From assembly GCA_033439255.1 (NCBI GenBank), contig CM065886.1, positions 2,294,001-2,358,000 of the forward strand: 64,000 bases of DNA, in the 5' to 3' direction. The position numbers were made by a program, and so were the translations under genes. The notes under the pieces were generated by a model. It searched no databases. It saw only the letters and a program-made list of their open reading frames with translations, and was not told the origin of the DNA. Below are positions 10,981 to 21,390 of the stretch, in pieces; within the stretch, counting starts at the first letter, position 1, and each line of letters begins with the position of its first letter. The DNA is from Hericium rajendrae (lineage: Eukaryota; Basidiomycota; Agaricomycetes; Russulales; Hericiaceae).

Positions 10981-13628
10981 TTAGTCCTCGAGCGCCTGTC
11001 CAGCCTCGACACCCTGCCTCAAGGTCGACCCGGCCCCCAGTGCGTGGACTACGCCTGCGCTCTTTCCCCCAATTCCCTCTGCAATCCCCTTCGGGGGAGC
11101 CCGTGCTGGAGGTTCGGCAGGTTCCTCAGACGATAATTCCTGCATGTTCAGCTCGATGTCGAGCAGCGTCGCCCCCAGGCCTATCGGGAAGTCCAGCTCC
11201 GCACATGTGAACCTCACTGTAGCGGGCTCTGGCGTTTCATCATTGTCGGAAGACGGTGGCGGAAGCGAGAAGGCAGGGATGAGCCACATCCACGCCATGA
11301 ACACCTGTCATGCTAGGCTTGAGCGGTGATACGACGAGCAGACAATGATGCAGAAAGATACCTGGCCCATGTAGAGTTTGATTCTGACTTCTCTATTCGC
11401 ATCAAGCACTACGCCGTTCTCTCCGTCTTTAACGCGGAGCTTTCGGGTAACAATTTTGCCGACTTTCTCCTGTATCAAGCCATGTGAACTCGTGAATAAA
11501 CGAGAAATGGACCAACGCACGTCCTCATCCGACACGACGCCCAGCCTCGCAAAGCTCCTCACCATCTTCTTCGCATCCCACCTCTCGTCCTTGAAGATAT
11601 CGCCAATGTGCTCCTGCTCCCCCTCATTCCCTTCTGCAGGCATAATATCCCCACCCTCGCGTCGCCGCCCCATCCCGCCCGGCCCCTTTGCGCGGCTCCA
11701 CCGTTCCCACTTCTCCAGCACCCCCACCAGAGCATCATCGTACCGCGACAAGCTGACCCACAGCTCGCCATGCCCGTACGCATCCGGGCGAGGATCGCCC
11801 GTCACGAACGGCAGCGTGCGCTCGAGGATGTGGCTCGCGGCCTTCACGACACCGAGCTTCAGCCCCTTCGTCTCGTACATGCGCACCGTCATCTCGCGCA
11901 GGCGCACGCGGCGCGGCGCGGGCGGGTCCGCCCAGAAGCCGCGCGGGCCCGCGCCCGCAAGCAACACGCTCCAGTAGCGCAGCCAGCGGCGTTGTGATGG
12001 GATGGATATGCCCTGCTTGGGCGTCTTGCTTATGTCTTCGGACTCCGACGAGGATGAGGTGTTGGAGGACGTCTCGAAGGACTCCTCCGACTCGGGGGAT
12101 GAATTGCGCCGCATGCGCCGGGCTGTGTGCAGCTCGAGAATGCTGGCGAGCGTCGTCTCGGCTTCAGAGTTGGACTTGCCCTTAGCTCTGGACTTGCGTC
12201 TAGCTCTGGACGACACCCGGCTAGTGGTGTCATGCGACACAGCAGAGTCTGAAGCCGGCGTCTCGACGTGCGATTCACCGGGGACACCTGCATCCAGCGA
12301 GGGCTTTTCCTTGCCTTTGCTATCCTCATCTTCCGCAGGAGTCTCAAGCGCAACGGTCGCATTCGACTCCCCGTTTGTTTCTGCATCAACTTCCGTCTCC
12401 GGTAGCACTATCGCGTCGTCGTGCGGCATCTCGTCCATCATGCGCTCAGCGCGGTCGCGTGCCCACTGCTTCTTCGCCTTTGTTGTCGGCTCTTCACCTT
12501 CTTCGGTGGTGATACGTGGCACAATGCCCTTTCTAAGCTTCGCCCATTCTTTCTTGTTATAGCTGCGCTCGAGCGCGGGTGGGGCGGGCGCGGAGTCGAG
12601 CGAAAGTAGGTATGCGCAGGCGAGCGTGCCCGAGCGGCCTTTGCCGGCTGCAATCAGAGTGTAAGCATGTAGTTGACAGACATCGTAGATGGTTGAGGGC
12701 TGCGGAAGGACGCACCTTTGCAATGGAAGACGGCAACCCTTTCTGGGGACCCGTTCAGCCACAATCGTACTTCGCGTACGGCGAGAGCAATAATTGCTAG
12801 TGGAGGCGCACTGTAGATGGAGGATCATCCGGTCAGGTCATGTATGATATCAGAAGATGAAAATGAACCGATAATCAAAGAAGAGTAAGATGTAGATGCA
12901 AGTATGAGCGTTTGGACAGATCGCAGCAGACCCAGGCGAATGCACTAGGACTACCGCTCGGGAGGGCGTAAAGGTCTGGTATGACAGGACCTTCGATATC
13001 ATGAAGATCCACATTGCACGCCGTATGCCTGGGATCATGATTGAAATGACGAAGACATGGAAGCGCTGCATCTAAATGGAGAATGCCCCACGCAGCCTGT
13101 GACAGATGACCACAGCGGATATCAGAGTGCGATCTCGACCACCCCACAATAGCATCAGACGTCCATGACACCGAGCATGATGCGAACAGCATCACACACA
13201 TAAATGATGTGACGCAGGGTGTGAATTGGAAAGAAAAACAACAAAAATAATCGAGAAGATGCTCACTGATGGTCAGGGAACGGGTACCTGCTCACCCGTC
13301 CATCAAACACAGCTGGATCATACGAGTTCTCGCGAACCGGACAGAAATTGAAGACCCAAAAATTCTTCCCGTGGCGGTGCTCGAGGAACTTTTTTGCGTC
13401 CTCACGCCGATTGCGATAGAACCCTTCGAGGCCCACAGCAGGATAACCCATGACGATAACACGGTCCGTGATATACGCGAGATCTTTTAATCGTGTCAGC
13501 TCCCGTGGTTGCCAGTAGGGGATGCAGTCTTATAGTGTTGATTGCGGCTCACCGAGTTCAAGATCGAGGTCGCTGTCTTTGAAGCGTGCTTTACCCCCAG
13601 AGACAAGACGTCGCACAAAATCTGCCAT
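10981..13628 (-). CDS. PTEN-type lipid/protein phosphatase
   Basis: Five exons close in phase: 13628-13553, 13483-13267, 12810-12716, 12647-11362, 11304-10981, giving about 665 aa. The N-terminus has the PTEN hallmarks MGYPAVGLEGFYRN, KNFWVFNFCPVREN and YPFPDHHAPPLAII. The catalytic P-loop HCKAGKGRSGT (Cys about residue 128, Arg about 134) is intact, with an intron splitting the Ala codon inside it. PTEN removes the 3-phosphate of PIP3 at the membrane and opposes PI3K signalling. After the phosphatase domain comes a long insertion (about 200 residues, acidic and Ser-rich: SNTSSSSESEDISK). The C2-like domain follows (RWLRYWSVLL, LREMTVRMYETKGLKLG, VRIKLYMGQVFMAWMWLIP). The intron between exons 2 and 3 is about 456 nt, long for this genome. 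Larger than human PTEN (403 aa) because of the insertion. Confidence 0.9.
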
Positions 13629-15858
13629 GGTGTTTATGCAAGCGTGGAAGATATGAAGGATTATTGGTGATATCAAACGAAGGAAAGAGAGGAGACGACG
13701 AGAGCGATCGGGTTGCAGAGGGTCTATGGGCGCAGCGTCAGCTGATGACGTCATACAGCTAGATATAGTAACCCCCGACTCGCCTTTCCAAAAGCTCCTG
13801 GTGGAAAAGCGCATGGTGGGGTCGTCGCTGGGGTGGATGATGTCGACGGGGTCATGCACGTCGTGGGAGGCATGGTTCGCGCTCTGCGAGAATATGCTGA
13901 ACAATGACGCGTGATTCCGTATGTAACAGTATACAAGGTTGGCAGGCAGTTTCGTTACTTCGTGCACGTCTATCCCTATTGCCTGATGCCGGAGCGAACA
14001 CTGGACCTGGACAATTTTGGGGTGAAGAATATCAGCTTCTCGAAGGAACAAAGTAAGGACATGAAGTATGGGAGGAAGAATGGAAGGAATCAGTTTTCCG
14101 TTCTTGGCAGCGAATTCGAGCGGTTCCTTCTCGGACAAGGTCTCGAGCAGTGTACCAGAACGAACGCGCTGCCTCTGCCTCATCGAGCGCGAGCTCTCTG
14201 CAGGTACGTGATGTTGTCATCAGGATATGGCAACACGTCGATGGACGCGTTGGCCCGTTTCAGACGAAACAAGCGCGAGTTATCTGAGAATACGAATGGA
14301 ATACCCACATGAATCCTTCTTTGTATTCATCATACTCCTTGGAACAGTCTCAGGACCCGAGTATCCACATATTATGAAGGCAGCACGTCAGAGTAAATCG
14401 GCAGCGACAACCGCAAGTTCAAGTCTGGGGAAGAAGCTGAAGAAGGTGGTGGTGGGAAGACCAGCGGTTTATTGTCATTGAGTAGCATACTGGTTTAGTG
14501 TGGGGGATATATGATGAGAGTAAGAGAGTCAGGGAACGCAGGATTTAGTTATCTCCAAGTTGACGTTGAAGTCGCTGTCAAGTCAGTCGACTACTCGCGA
14601 GGTCGGAAACTGGAGGGTTTACGGTTTCTGGAAGTGTGGTTTACGGTTTCCGGAAGTGTCTCAACCGTCTCGACCGTCTCAACCGTCTCAACCGTCCCAA
14701 ATGCTTAAGTAAGCCATTCAATTGTGGACAGTTGGGACGGTTGGGACGGTCGGTCTGTCCAACCCTAACCCAAACTCAATATCTCACATCCCTCGAAAAA
14801 TCAATATACCCGCCAACCCAACCGATCCCAACCCAACCGGCATGAGCGCAAAAAGGGACTGCGTGGTGGACAATTCGAAGAGGTGTCCGAATAAGGCAAC
14901 TGTCTAGACTGTCCCGCGGCGGGACGGTCGGCTTGGACAGGTGGGACGGTTGGGACGGTTGGGACGGTCTCAGGCGTGGGAACGTCGAGACACTTCCGGA
15001 AACCGTAAACTCTGGGAAACGACGTATACATGCTTATGTCATCGCCATCACGAGATATGTTGAACTTCAAAAGTCAATAGAAGTTGAAGTTGAAGGTCAA
15101 CTTTGATACAGATGGAAGTACTGCAGTTTTCGACGAACAGTTCAACAAGAGGATGTGAGTTGAATGGTGTCTGATTGATCTAGACCAGTCTGATGTTTCT
15201 GGGTTTCCTTAGGCTGCATCTGACAAGTCCTGTCGCGACTTTGATTTCGAGAAATTTAGCAACAGCTGCTCAGCAGCTACCGCATGAGAACATCTGCTGA
15301 CCCTTACAGTTCAATTCAAGCCATATAGCCGAGCTTATCGTAAGCTAATACTGGAACCTGACAGTGAGAAATCACGATCGTGATGTGTGTTGCAGTTGGC
15401 CCTTTTAGAATGGACCCTTGCAGGTTGAAGGTACGTGCTTCATACCGCGAGAGATCCCCTCTATTCCCGCCATAGGTCTTTGTCCAACCATCAATGAAGT
15501 CAGTCCCAGACTCTCGTTACACTCAGCAACTATATCCCATGCGTGGCGCTGATGTCAGGCCAAATGCACCGCAGATACCGTTCCAGATATGAACACCACA
15601 TTTGCAGATTTCCCATGGAGAGCGCGTAGCACCTAATCCCCATTTGACGGGGCACCCCCGATCACAGAGGCCGCACCGTATATCAAGCCTGTGGGATTCG
15701 CTCAGCTCCCATTTTGACGCTGTGCGTTTTTGCATCTTCAGAGCTGGGCTCTGCTCCTACCCCTCCAAACTCAGCGCAAGACGTCATACGATCTTTCCAT
15801 TTCGCTTTACACCAGTTTTCGTTGGTTACGAAAGAACACGCCCGTCTTTTATCTTCTT
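13629..15858. other. divergent spacer between PTEN and second receptor
   Basis: The region carries the promoters of PTEN (-) and the second 7TM gene (+). Around 13726-14490 both strands have open frames (plus: DDVIQLDIVTPDSPFQKLLVEKR and, later, SLGKKLKKVVVGRPAVYCH), none recognisable or joined convincingly. A hairpin-like repeat element occupies 14639-15010. The stretch 15011-15858 shows nothing further that I can support. Confidence 0.4.
14639..15010. mobile_element. hairpin-type MITE with CCGTC minisatellite arms
   Basis: A perfect 24-bp inverted repeat bounds this 372-bp unit: GTTTACGGTTTCCGGAAGTG plus TCTC at 14639-14662, and its reverse complement at 14987-15010. Just inside each end are complementary short tandem repeats: four 9-mers of the type CAACCGTCT on the left (14661-14700), and GGGACGGTT repeats at about 14725-14755 and 14940-14970. 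The whole unit could therefore fold into a long imperfect hairpin. An outer, one-mismatch copy of the terminal motif lies at about 14616-14638. There is no coding capacity and I see no clear target-site duplication. This is MITE-like; the superfamily is unknown. Confidence 0.65.
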
Positions 15859-17758
15859 ATGGGTGCAGCTTTGTCTCGGAAGAATTTGGAACCGCAGAAC
15901 GCAGCTGGAGGCACAACTACGCAGCTTCCTGATTTCGCAGGGCTCGATGTTTCCGTTAGGGATGAACTGGTGTATAATGATCTGGCGAGGGCCTTCATGA
16001 CGGTGCGTTGTTCGTGCGAATCAGCTTCCAAGCGTCTTAGTAGTTATCCTAGGCTATCGTCTTTGCTAGCGCTCTGTCACTGGTCTCAGTCCTGTTGATG
16101 TGGATTGTAAGTTCGTCTTTGTTCACATCAGTTTACGCATCTCAGTGTACTATGTGTATCAGCTAGCCCTAGCTTCCAGAGGGCCGGCCAAGACGGCACA
16201 AACGAACCTCCTTTCGTTTGTGAATTGCCTTTTACTCGCGAACGGCATTCAGGCCGTAGGTTCTCTCTTCAGCACACAATGGGTGATACAGGGCGCAGTG
16301 ACAAGTGGGTCTTTGTGCAGTTCTCAAGGTAAGCATTGGTCGTGTCAAGTCTTGCCGTCCTACTCACTGGCTGACATTGTCTCAGGCGCTGTCAAGCAGG
16401 CAGGAAACGTCGGCGCAGCGGTTTGGCATGTATTCCACTCAAATAGGAGTGCCGTCGCCACCAACTAATGTTTCGCTCAGGTCCTTTATGCTTTCCGTGC
16501 ATGCGTTCAACCTCCTTTTCATGCGCATTACGGTGACTAATGCTGCGAAATGGACAATAATCTTTGTTGGCTGGTTTGTGGTAATCCTCATGGTCATCAT
16601 CGGACCTACGGCGATCCAAAACAAGGAGCACGGACCCTATTTCGGTGTCTCTGGTTACTGGTACGTTTAACATTGGCGGTATTCATAGCGACTTCGTTCA
16701 CACGTGGTAACAACAGGTGTTGGATTACCGAAGAATACCCAGCCGAGCAGACATTCCTCGAGTACTTCATCGTACGCTGCCTTTGCTTTCTCTACCTGCC
16801 GCTCGAGATTGTGACCCTCAAGCAATAGGAATGGCTCTCGGCATTCCTGAGCATCCTGCTCTACACCTGCATCCTCCTTCGTGTGCGCGGAAATCTTCAT
16901 CGGAAGGACAATGGCAAATGGGGTCTGCGCTTCGTCTCGCGATCCGACAGCTGGAAGCTGGCCATGGGGCGCGACATCCTCGACACCGTGATGGTACGAG
17001 TCGCGGCCGTCATCGTTTGGTATCCCGTACGCTCTACATCGCATTTCCGTGACCAATACATCACTGCTGACTAGCACCACGCAGGTCGCATACACGATCC
17101 TCATCTTCCCTATCAGTGTCGCTCGATTCTCCTATTACGCAGGCTCGCACGTCCCCACGTGGGCGACCTTCACCTGCGACTTGATCTTCAGCCTTAGCGG
17201 TACGCGACCTTGTTCTGCCTGACATACACTGACTGAATCCGAGCGGATCATCCAGGCTTCGCAAATCTGATGCTCGCGCTTGTGACGAGCCGTCTGCTGC
17301 CCGATATGAACGATCTCCCCACCTTCGCGACGCAGCGCAAGATCGCACCTCCGCCGAACGGCATTACTCCCTTCACATTCACGCCCGCGGATACAAGGTT
17401 CGTGCCGGTCCTGCTCACGCCGGGCGCGCACAGTGCGAGCCACGCGACTACGGCAGAGAAGCCACCAAGCGATCAAATGCTTCCAAAGGAGTTCGCGATG
17501 ATGATGAAAGAGGTAGACATGCAGCTCGAGGCGCAGGTACAGGCACAGCATGCACTTGAGCATGCGTCGCGCATGCCGCCTGCAAGGCATGGACCACAGA
17601 GCTTCGTGCTGGATCAGTATGCACGCGGTGAGGGCCAACGCGGTGGATCATTATTGTCGCGGGTTTCGTCTTCGATAGCAAGGTTCTACTCGCACTCGGA
17701 TGGCCAGATGCCAGAGGAGAATCGAAGTTCTCGGCCGGCATATGGCCGGCCTTTCTAA
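15859..17758 (+). CDS. 7TM receptor, cAMP-receptor/Git3-like
   Basis: Nine exons with closing phases (15859-16002, 16053-16106, 16163-16328, 16386-16425, 16481-16660, 16717-16771, 16829-17026, 17085-17199, 17256-17758) give 484 aa. Membrane segments visible: FASALSLVSVLLMW, NLLSFVNCLLLANGIQAVGS, SFMLSVHAFNLLFMR, WTIIFVGWFVVILMVIIGP, LEYFIEWLSAFLSILLYTC, VAAVIVWYPVAYTILIFPIS and FSLSGFANLMLALV. The motif GYWCWIT before the fifth segment is typical of fungal and Dictyostelium cAMP-receptor-like and Git3-type receptors that sense nutrients through G-alpha. The tail is long (about 165 aa), polar and probably cytoplasmic. Intron 16426-16480 must use a GC donor (TG|GCATGT) to keep frame. The G-alpha gene lies 1.3 kb away, in convergent orientation; coupling is inferred only. 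Confidence 0.8.
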
Positions 17759-19014
17759 CTCAGACTGCGCTGTTGTCTGTGATGAAGTGCAGTTTCCATA
17801 AATTATAGTACGGATGATATTCGTTGATTTGCTTTTCTGACTCGAAAGTCTCCCGCAGGCATTTTGTATCAGTACATTGCTCGTGAAAAGAAAGAACACA
17901 ACAAAACTGGAATGCAGATTGCCTATATCCTGCGAATGTCCTGCTCCGATATTCGGGGATTGCTAAGATTTGCAATATGACATGACATCGGCGACAAGAC
18001 CGATGTACGGGACGTTCTGGACCATCCCACCCCCAAGTTTGAGGGATTCGAGGATTGTGGCAATCCTGGATGTGATAATATTTCGGGGTGAAGGTGAGAC
18101 TGAGAGGGAAGATGAGGGGTTTCCTCGCGATCACCGGGGCTGAAGGCGCTCGCAGCGTGCGAGGGCGGAGGCTTCTGTCGTTCCTCGTGAGCCCAGGGCT
18201 AGTAACATCTGCAGTGAGCGAGGGTGGAGACGACGTAGCCTGTAAAGGCGCAAGAGCCGCGACGGTAGGGTTCGTCTTTGGCATGTTGGGTGAGTATTTC
18301 AGACCCCTTTTTTTTGAAGCCATATTGCTATTCGACGCTGATGCGCCATGGACCTGAAAGACAGGACGGGCACTGGAAGCGGGTACTTCAGACCTTCAAC
18401 GGACGTGCAAGAGCGGGAGTGGGCCGATTCAAGCTTCAGCTTCAGCCTTCGCCACATCCGTCGGCCCGTATAGACCTCGATCCGACTATCCATTCGAATT
18501 CATTCCTCCGACAACCACCCACTTCAAACTTCGAAAGACACGAGCGGCGCCCGTTCAACAGCAAAGAAATCCAAATAAATTTACCCATCCAAAGCTACAA
18601 ATACAACACGGCCACATATTCAAACGCAAGGCGAAAGAACGAACGAATAGTCATATGGAATCCGGGGGCATAGCGGTAGCAAAACGAGAAGGATGGCAGA
18701 AGGTCATGTCGGACCCTGTGTGTGGGATGGTATATCTATTTGCGGGGTGAGACGGGATTCAGACATAAATGTGCAAGGAGGGATTGAATTGAAACATAAG
18801 CACAAAGACCGAAAGCCGAAGTGAAAAAAAGAGAGATAAAATGGTCATGAGACGAATGAGCGATGGAGCAGGAGGCGAGAGCAGCGATCAAAGACTTGGA
18901 GCAGTGTTTCGCATCCGTGTCTGGATGGAGAACTGACGTCCAAAGGCAATTATGCTAAGCATTGTGATAGCGTATGGTGTCTTTTCAGTGTCGTCAAGGG
19001 AGCGTTGCGGGGAA
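17759..19014. other. convergent spacer holding a gene fragment
   Basis: 3'-to-3' spacer between the second receptor and the G-alpha gene. It contains the fragment described at 17963-18284. From 18300 to 19014 the sequence is A-rich on the plus strand with no coding signal and probably holds the 3' UTR of the G-alpha gene. Confidence 0.4.
17963..18284 (-). pseudogene. fragment resembling N-terminus of a fungal MLKL/NLR-like protein
   Basis: On the minus strand an ATG at 18284 opens a Ser/Thr/Pro-rich leader (PTVAALAPLQATSSPPSLTA). After a good acceptor (CACATCCAG near 18064) a different frame reads IATILESLKLGGGMVQNVPY then IGLVADVMSYCKS and a stop at 17963. The second piece has the pattern of the short helical N-terminal segment of agaricomycete signalling ATPases and MLKL-like proteins (LESxKxxxxxxxNVPYIGxVAxV). 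I found no donor that joins the two in phase, and nothing continues downstream. It therefore looks like a truncated relic, although a small real gene cannot be excluded. The match is by motif memory only. Confidence 0.35.
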
Positions 19015-21390
19015 TTAGACGATCAGCGCGGACTTCTCAAGGTTCACGCGCAGAATCGACTCAGCAACTGTGTGCGTTAACAAGTACCGTGAGATCGCAT
19101 AGTGACGGCGGAGGTAGAGCGACTTACCATCCCACAGTATGAAGTGCGTCGTCTTCGCGTCCTGTGACAAGACACCGTGTCGTTAGCACGCGTAGAAGAG
19201 AAGCATGGAAGGAACCGGGTACGCACGGTTACCGATGTCAGATGGCAGTAGAACGGGCGTGGAGACGGTGACTTCTCCTTGATGATACCCTGGAACTTGC
19301 GCTTCAGGTCTGCAGAGACCAGAGATCAATTGCCGCCCCGACGCAGACAGGAGGTGACAGAAACGCACATGCAGACGTGTTCTGGAAATCGTTCGGCCTG
19401 TCACCGTATGAGGTGATGTACTTCCCGAACCGGATGCCTGCGGCGAGCTTCTCCTTGAGGATATCGCACTTGTTGAGGAAGAGCACCATGTTGGTGCGCT
19501 CGATGAGCGGGTTCGAAACAATCTGATTCCAGAGGAGTACAGAGTCCTCCTATCATTCACACACCATCATCAGCGATACAGATTCTCGTGTGGGGCATCT
19601 AATGGCGGAGATGCGACGCACCAGACGGTTGACGTGCTCGTCTTCCGCAAGCACCTGATCGAAGCAGCTGATAGGCGCGAGGAATATGATGGCGGTCATG
19701 TCATCGAAGTATGGCACCCATGCAGCTGCATCACGGAAGAGATCTATCAGTTCCATGAGATATGTAAGGCCGAGAAACCTCCTTGCCTCTCTGGTGGGAA
19801 CGATGCCGATGGTCAATGTCGAGGGCCCATTAAGAGCATAGAGACAGACTTACGAGTGACCGGTGTCCGCCAACGTCGAATACATGCCAGTCGCGGCTGA
19901 CCACGGAGTCTACTATCGGGGCTCAATCTTTCATGTATGAGATTAAAAGACACCAGTTAACCCACTTTGACGACTTAGAGTGAACCGATACTCGGAAACG
20001 CCGAGCGTCTTGATGCGTGCACGTAAAATATCGTCTGCAGATCGTCCTTCAAAACACGCACAAGATGAAGCTGTGAAGCTTGGACGTACCGTCTGAGGGA
20101 ATGTACCGCGAAGAAGTGACGCGATCTAACTGGTCAAGGAAACTATGTGGCGATGTCTGTTAAGGGATCACGACTCGACAGTCAAGTCACTCACAATCCC
20201 GACATCTCCTGCAGCCTCATCTTCTGCTTCTCCAGCACCTCTCTGATGATTGAGTCCTCCCAGAGGCGCTTCATGTCCTCGCCACACATATGGATCAGCC
20301 GCCCCGGGTCGTCCGGATCGTCCCAATCAATCCCATAATCCTCCTCATTCGCCCCGCTCCCACTCCTTTTCCGCTCACGCGGACTCTGCCCCACGTCCGC
20401 ACTGTCCCGCGCACTCGTCGGGCCGCCCGCGAGCATGCGCCCAAATCGGCTCTTCCAGCCACCCGAGTTGACGGACACCTCGCGGTGCGCGAGCGACACG
20501 TCCGTGAGCGACGCGAAGTGCGCAGAGGTATGCGGGTCAGACGACGCGCAGATGGCGAGCTTGCGCACGAGCGCCTCCTCGACCTGCATCAGCGGCGAGA
20601 GGCGCATCTTGAGTCGCAGATGCTCCGGCGTGAGCTGCGGGAGCGAGGCGAGGGTCGAGGAGAATGTCGAGGAGAAGGACGCAGAGCGCGCGTGCCGGGC
20701 GAGTGCGGTATCAGGTGGGGAATAGGGCTGCGCGGTGCCCGGGCGCACGTTGGGCGACACGGAGCTCGATTGGAGGTGGAGTTGGGCCTCATGGATGTCG
20801 GTCAGAGTGTCGAGTATGAGATGGATTGAGCGGACGACGTTAAGTTGGATCACGGCGCGCCAGATTATTCGTTCGGCTTTGAACGCCTGGATCGGAGGAG
20901 CGCTTGTAAGGGATAGTTACGAGAAACCCGCAGCTACGGGCAAATTTACCTTTGGTGACGCCATGAGCTGGAAGTCTGTTACCAATGTCATCAGCTTCTT
21001 CGGCAGTCTTAGCTTTCGCTAGAAGTTCGACTCACTCTTTAGCGTGGTCGATTTGCCTACGGGCATCAAAATCATTTAATGATCCACTACAATGCTGAAC
21101 AGAGATATAAACTTACCAGATTCGCTTTGGCCTGCCAAAATCGAGCTCGTGAGTCTGCATGTTTCCGGAGGAATCGAACAATGCACACCTAACAGCAGGA
21201 TTTTCACGGGTTTAGGATTCTTCTTTGCCGCCAGCCGCTCCTGGTTGATCTCCTCGTCTATTTGCTCTGAATGCTTTCGCGCCTCCTGCTCCGCGAGAAG
21301 GCGCCGTTCCCGTTCTTCTGCCGTCTCATTTGGGGGAGGTGCAAGGGCACGCGTGAGAGGGTCGTCGAGGCTGGCTGCTACGGGAGCCAT
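19015..21390 (-). CDS. heterotrimeric G-protein alpha subunit with large insertion
   Basis: Fourteen normal exons plus one 4-nt exon close in phase (first 21390-21189, last 19067-19015) and give 528 aa. Canonical G-alpha has about 353. The P-loop is LLGQSESGKSTTLK. Helical-domain sequence follows (NFQLMASPKAFKAERIIWRA), then an insertion of about 170 residues that is Ser/Pro-rich and acidic (SASFSSTFSSTLASL, GANEEDYGIDWDDPDDPG). Switch I region is DDILRARIKTLGVSEYRF, switch II DVGGHRSLRAAW, the guanine-specificity loop FLNKCDIL, and the late motif TSVTDAKT. No N-terminal MGxxxS myristoylation signal is visible (starts MAPVAASLDD). This is the divergent insertion-bearing G-alpha class of mushrooms. 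It binds GTP and relays receptor signals at the membrane. Switch I lacks the usual RxxTxG spacing of classical subunits; the catalytic Gln of switch II is replaced (GGH rather than GGQ), which may slow GTP hydrolysis. Confidence 0.88.

Noticed and set aside
18299-18660. Plus-strand frames after the fragment near 18 kb
   Set aside because: They lie in A-rich sequence, probably 3' UTR of the G-alpha gene, and lack coding character.
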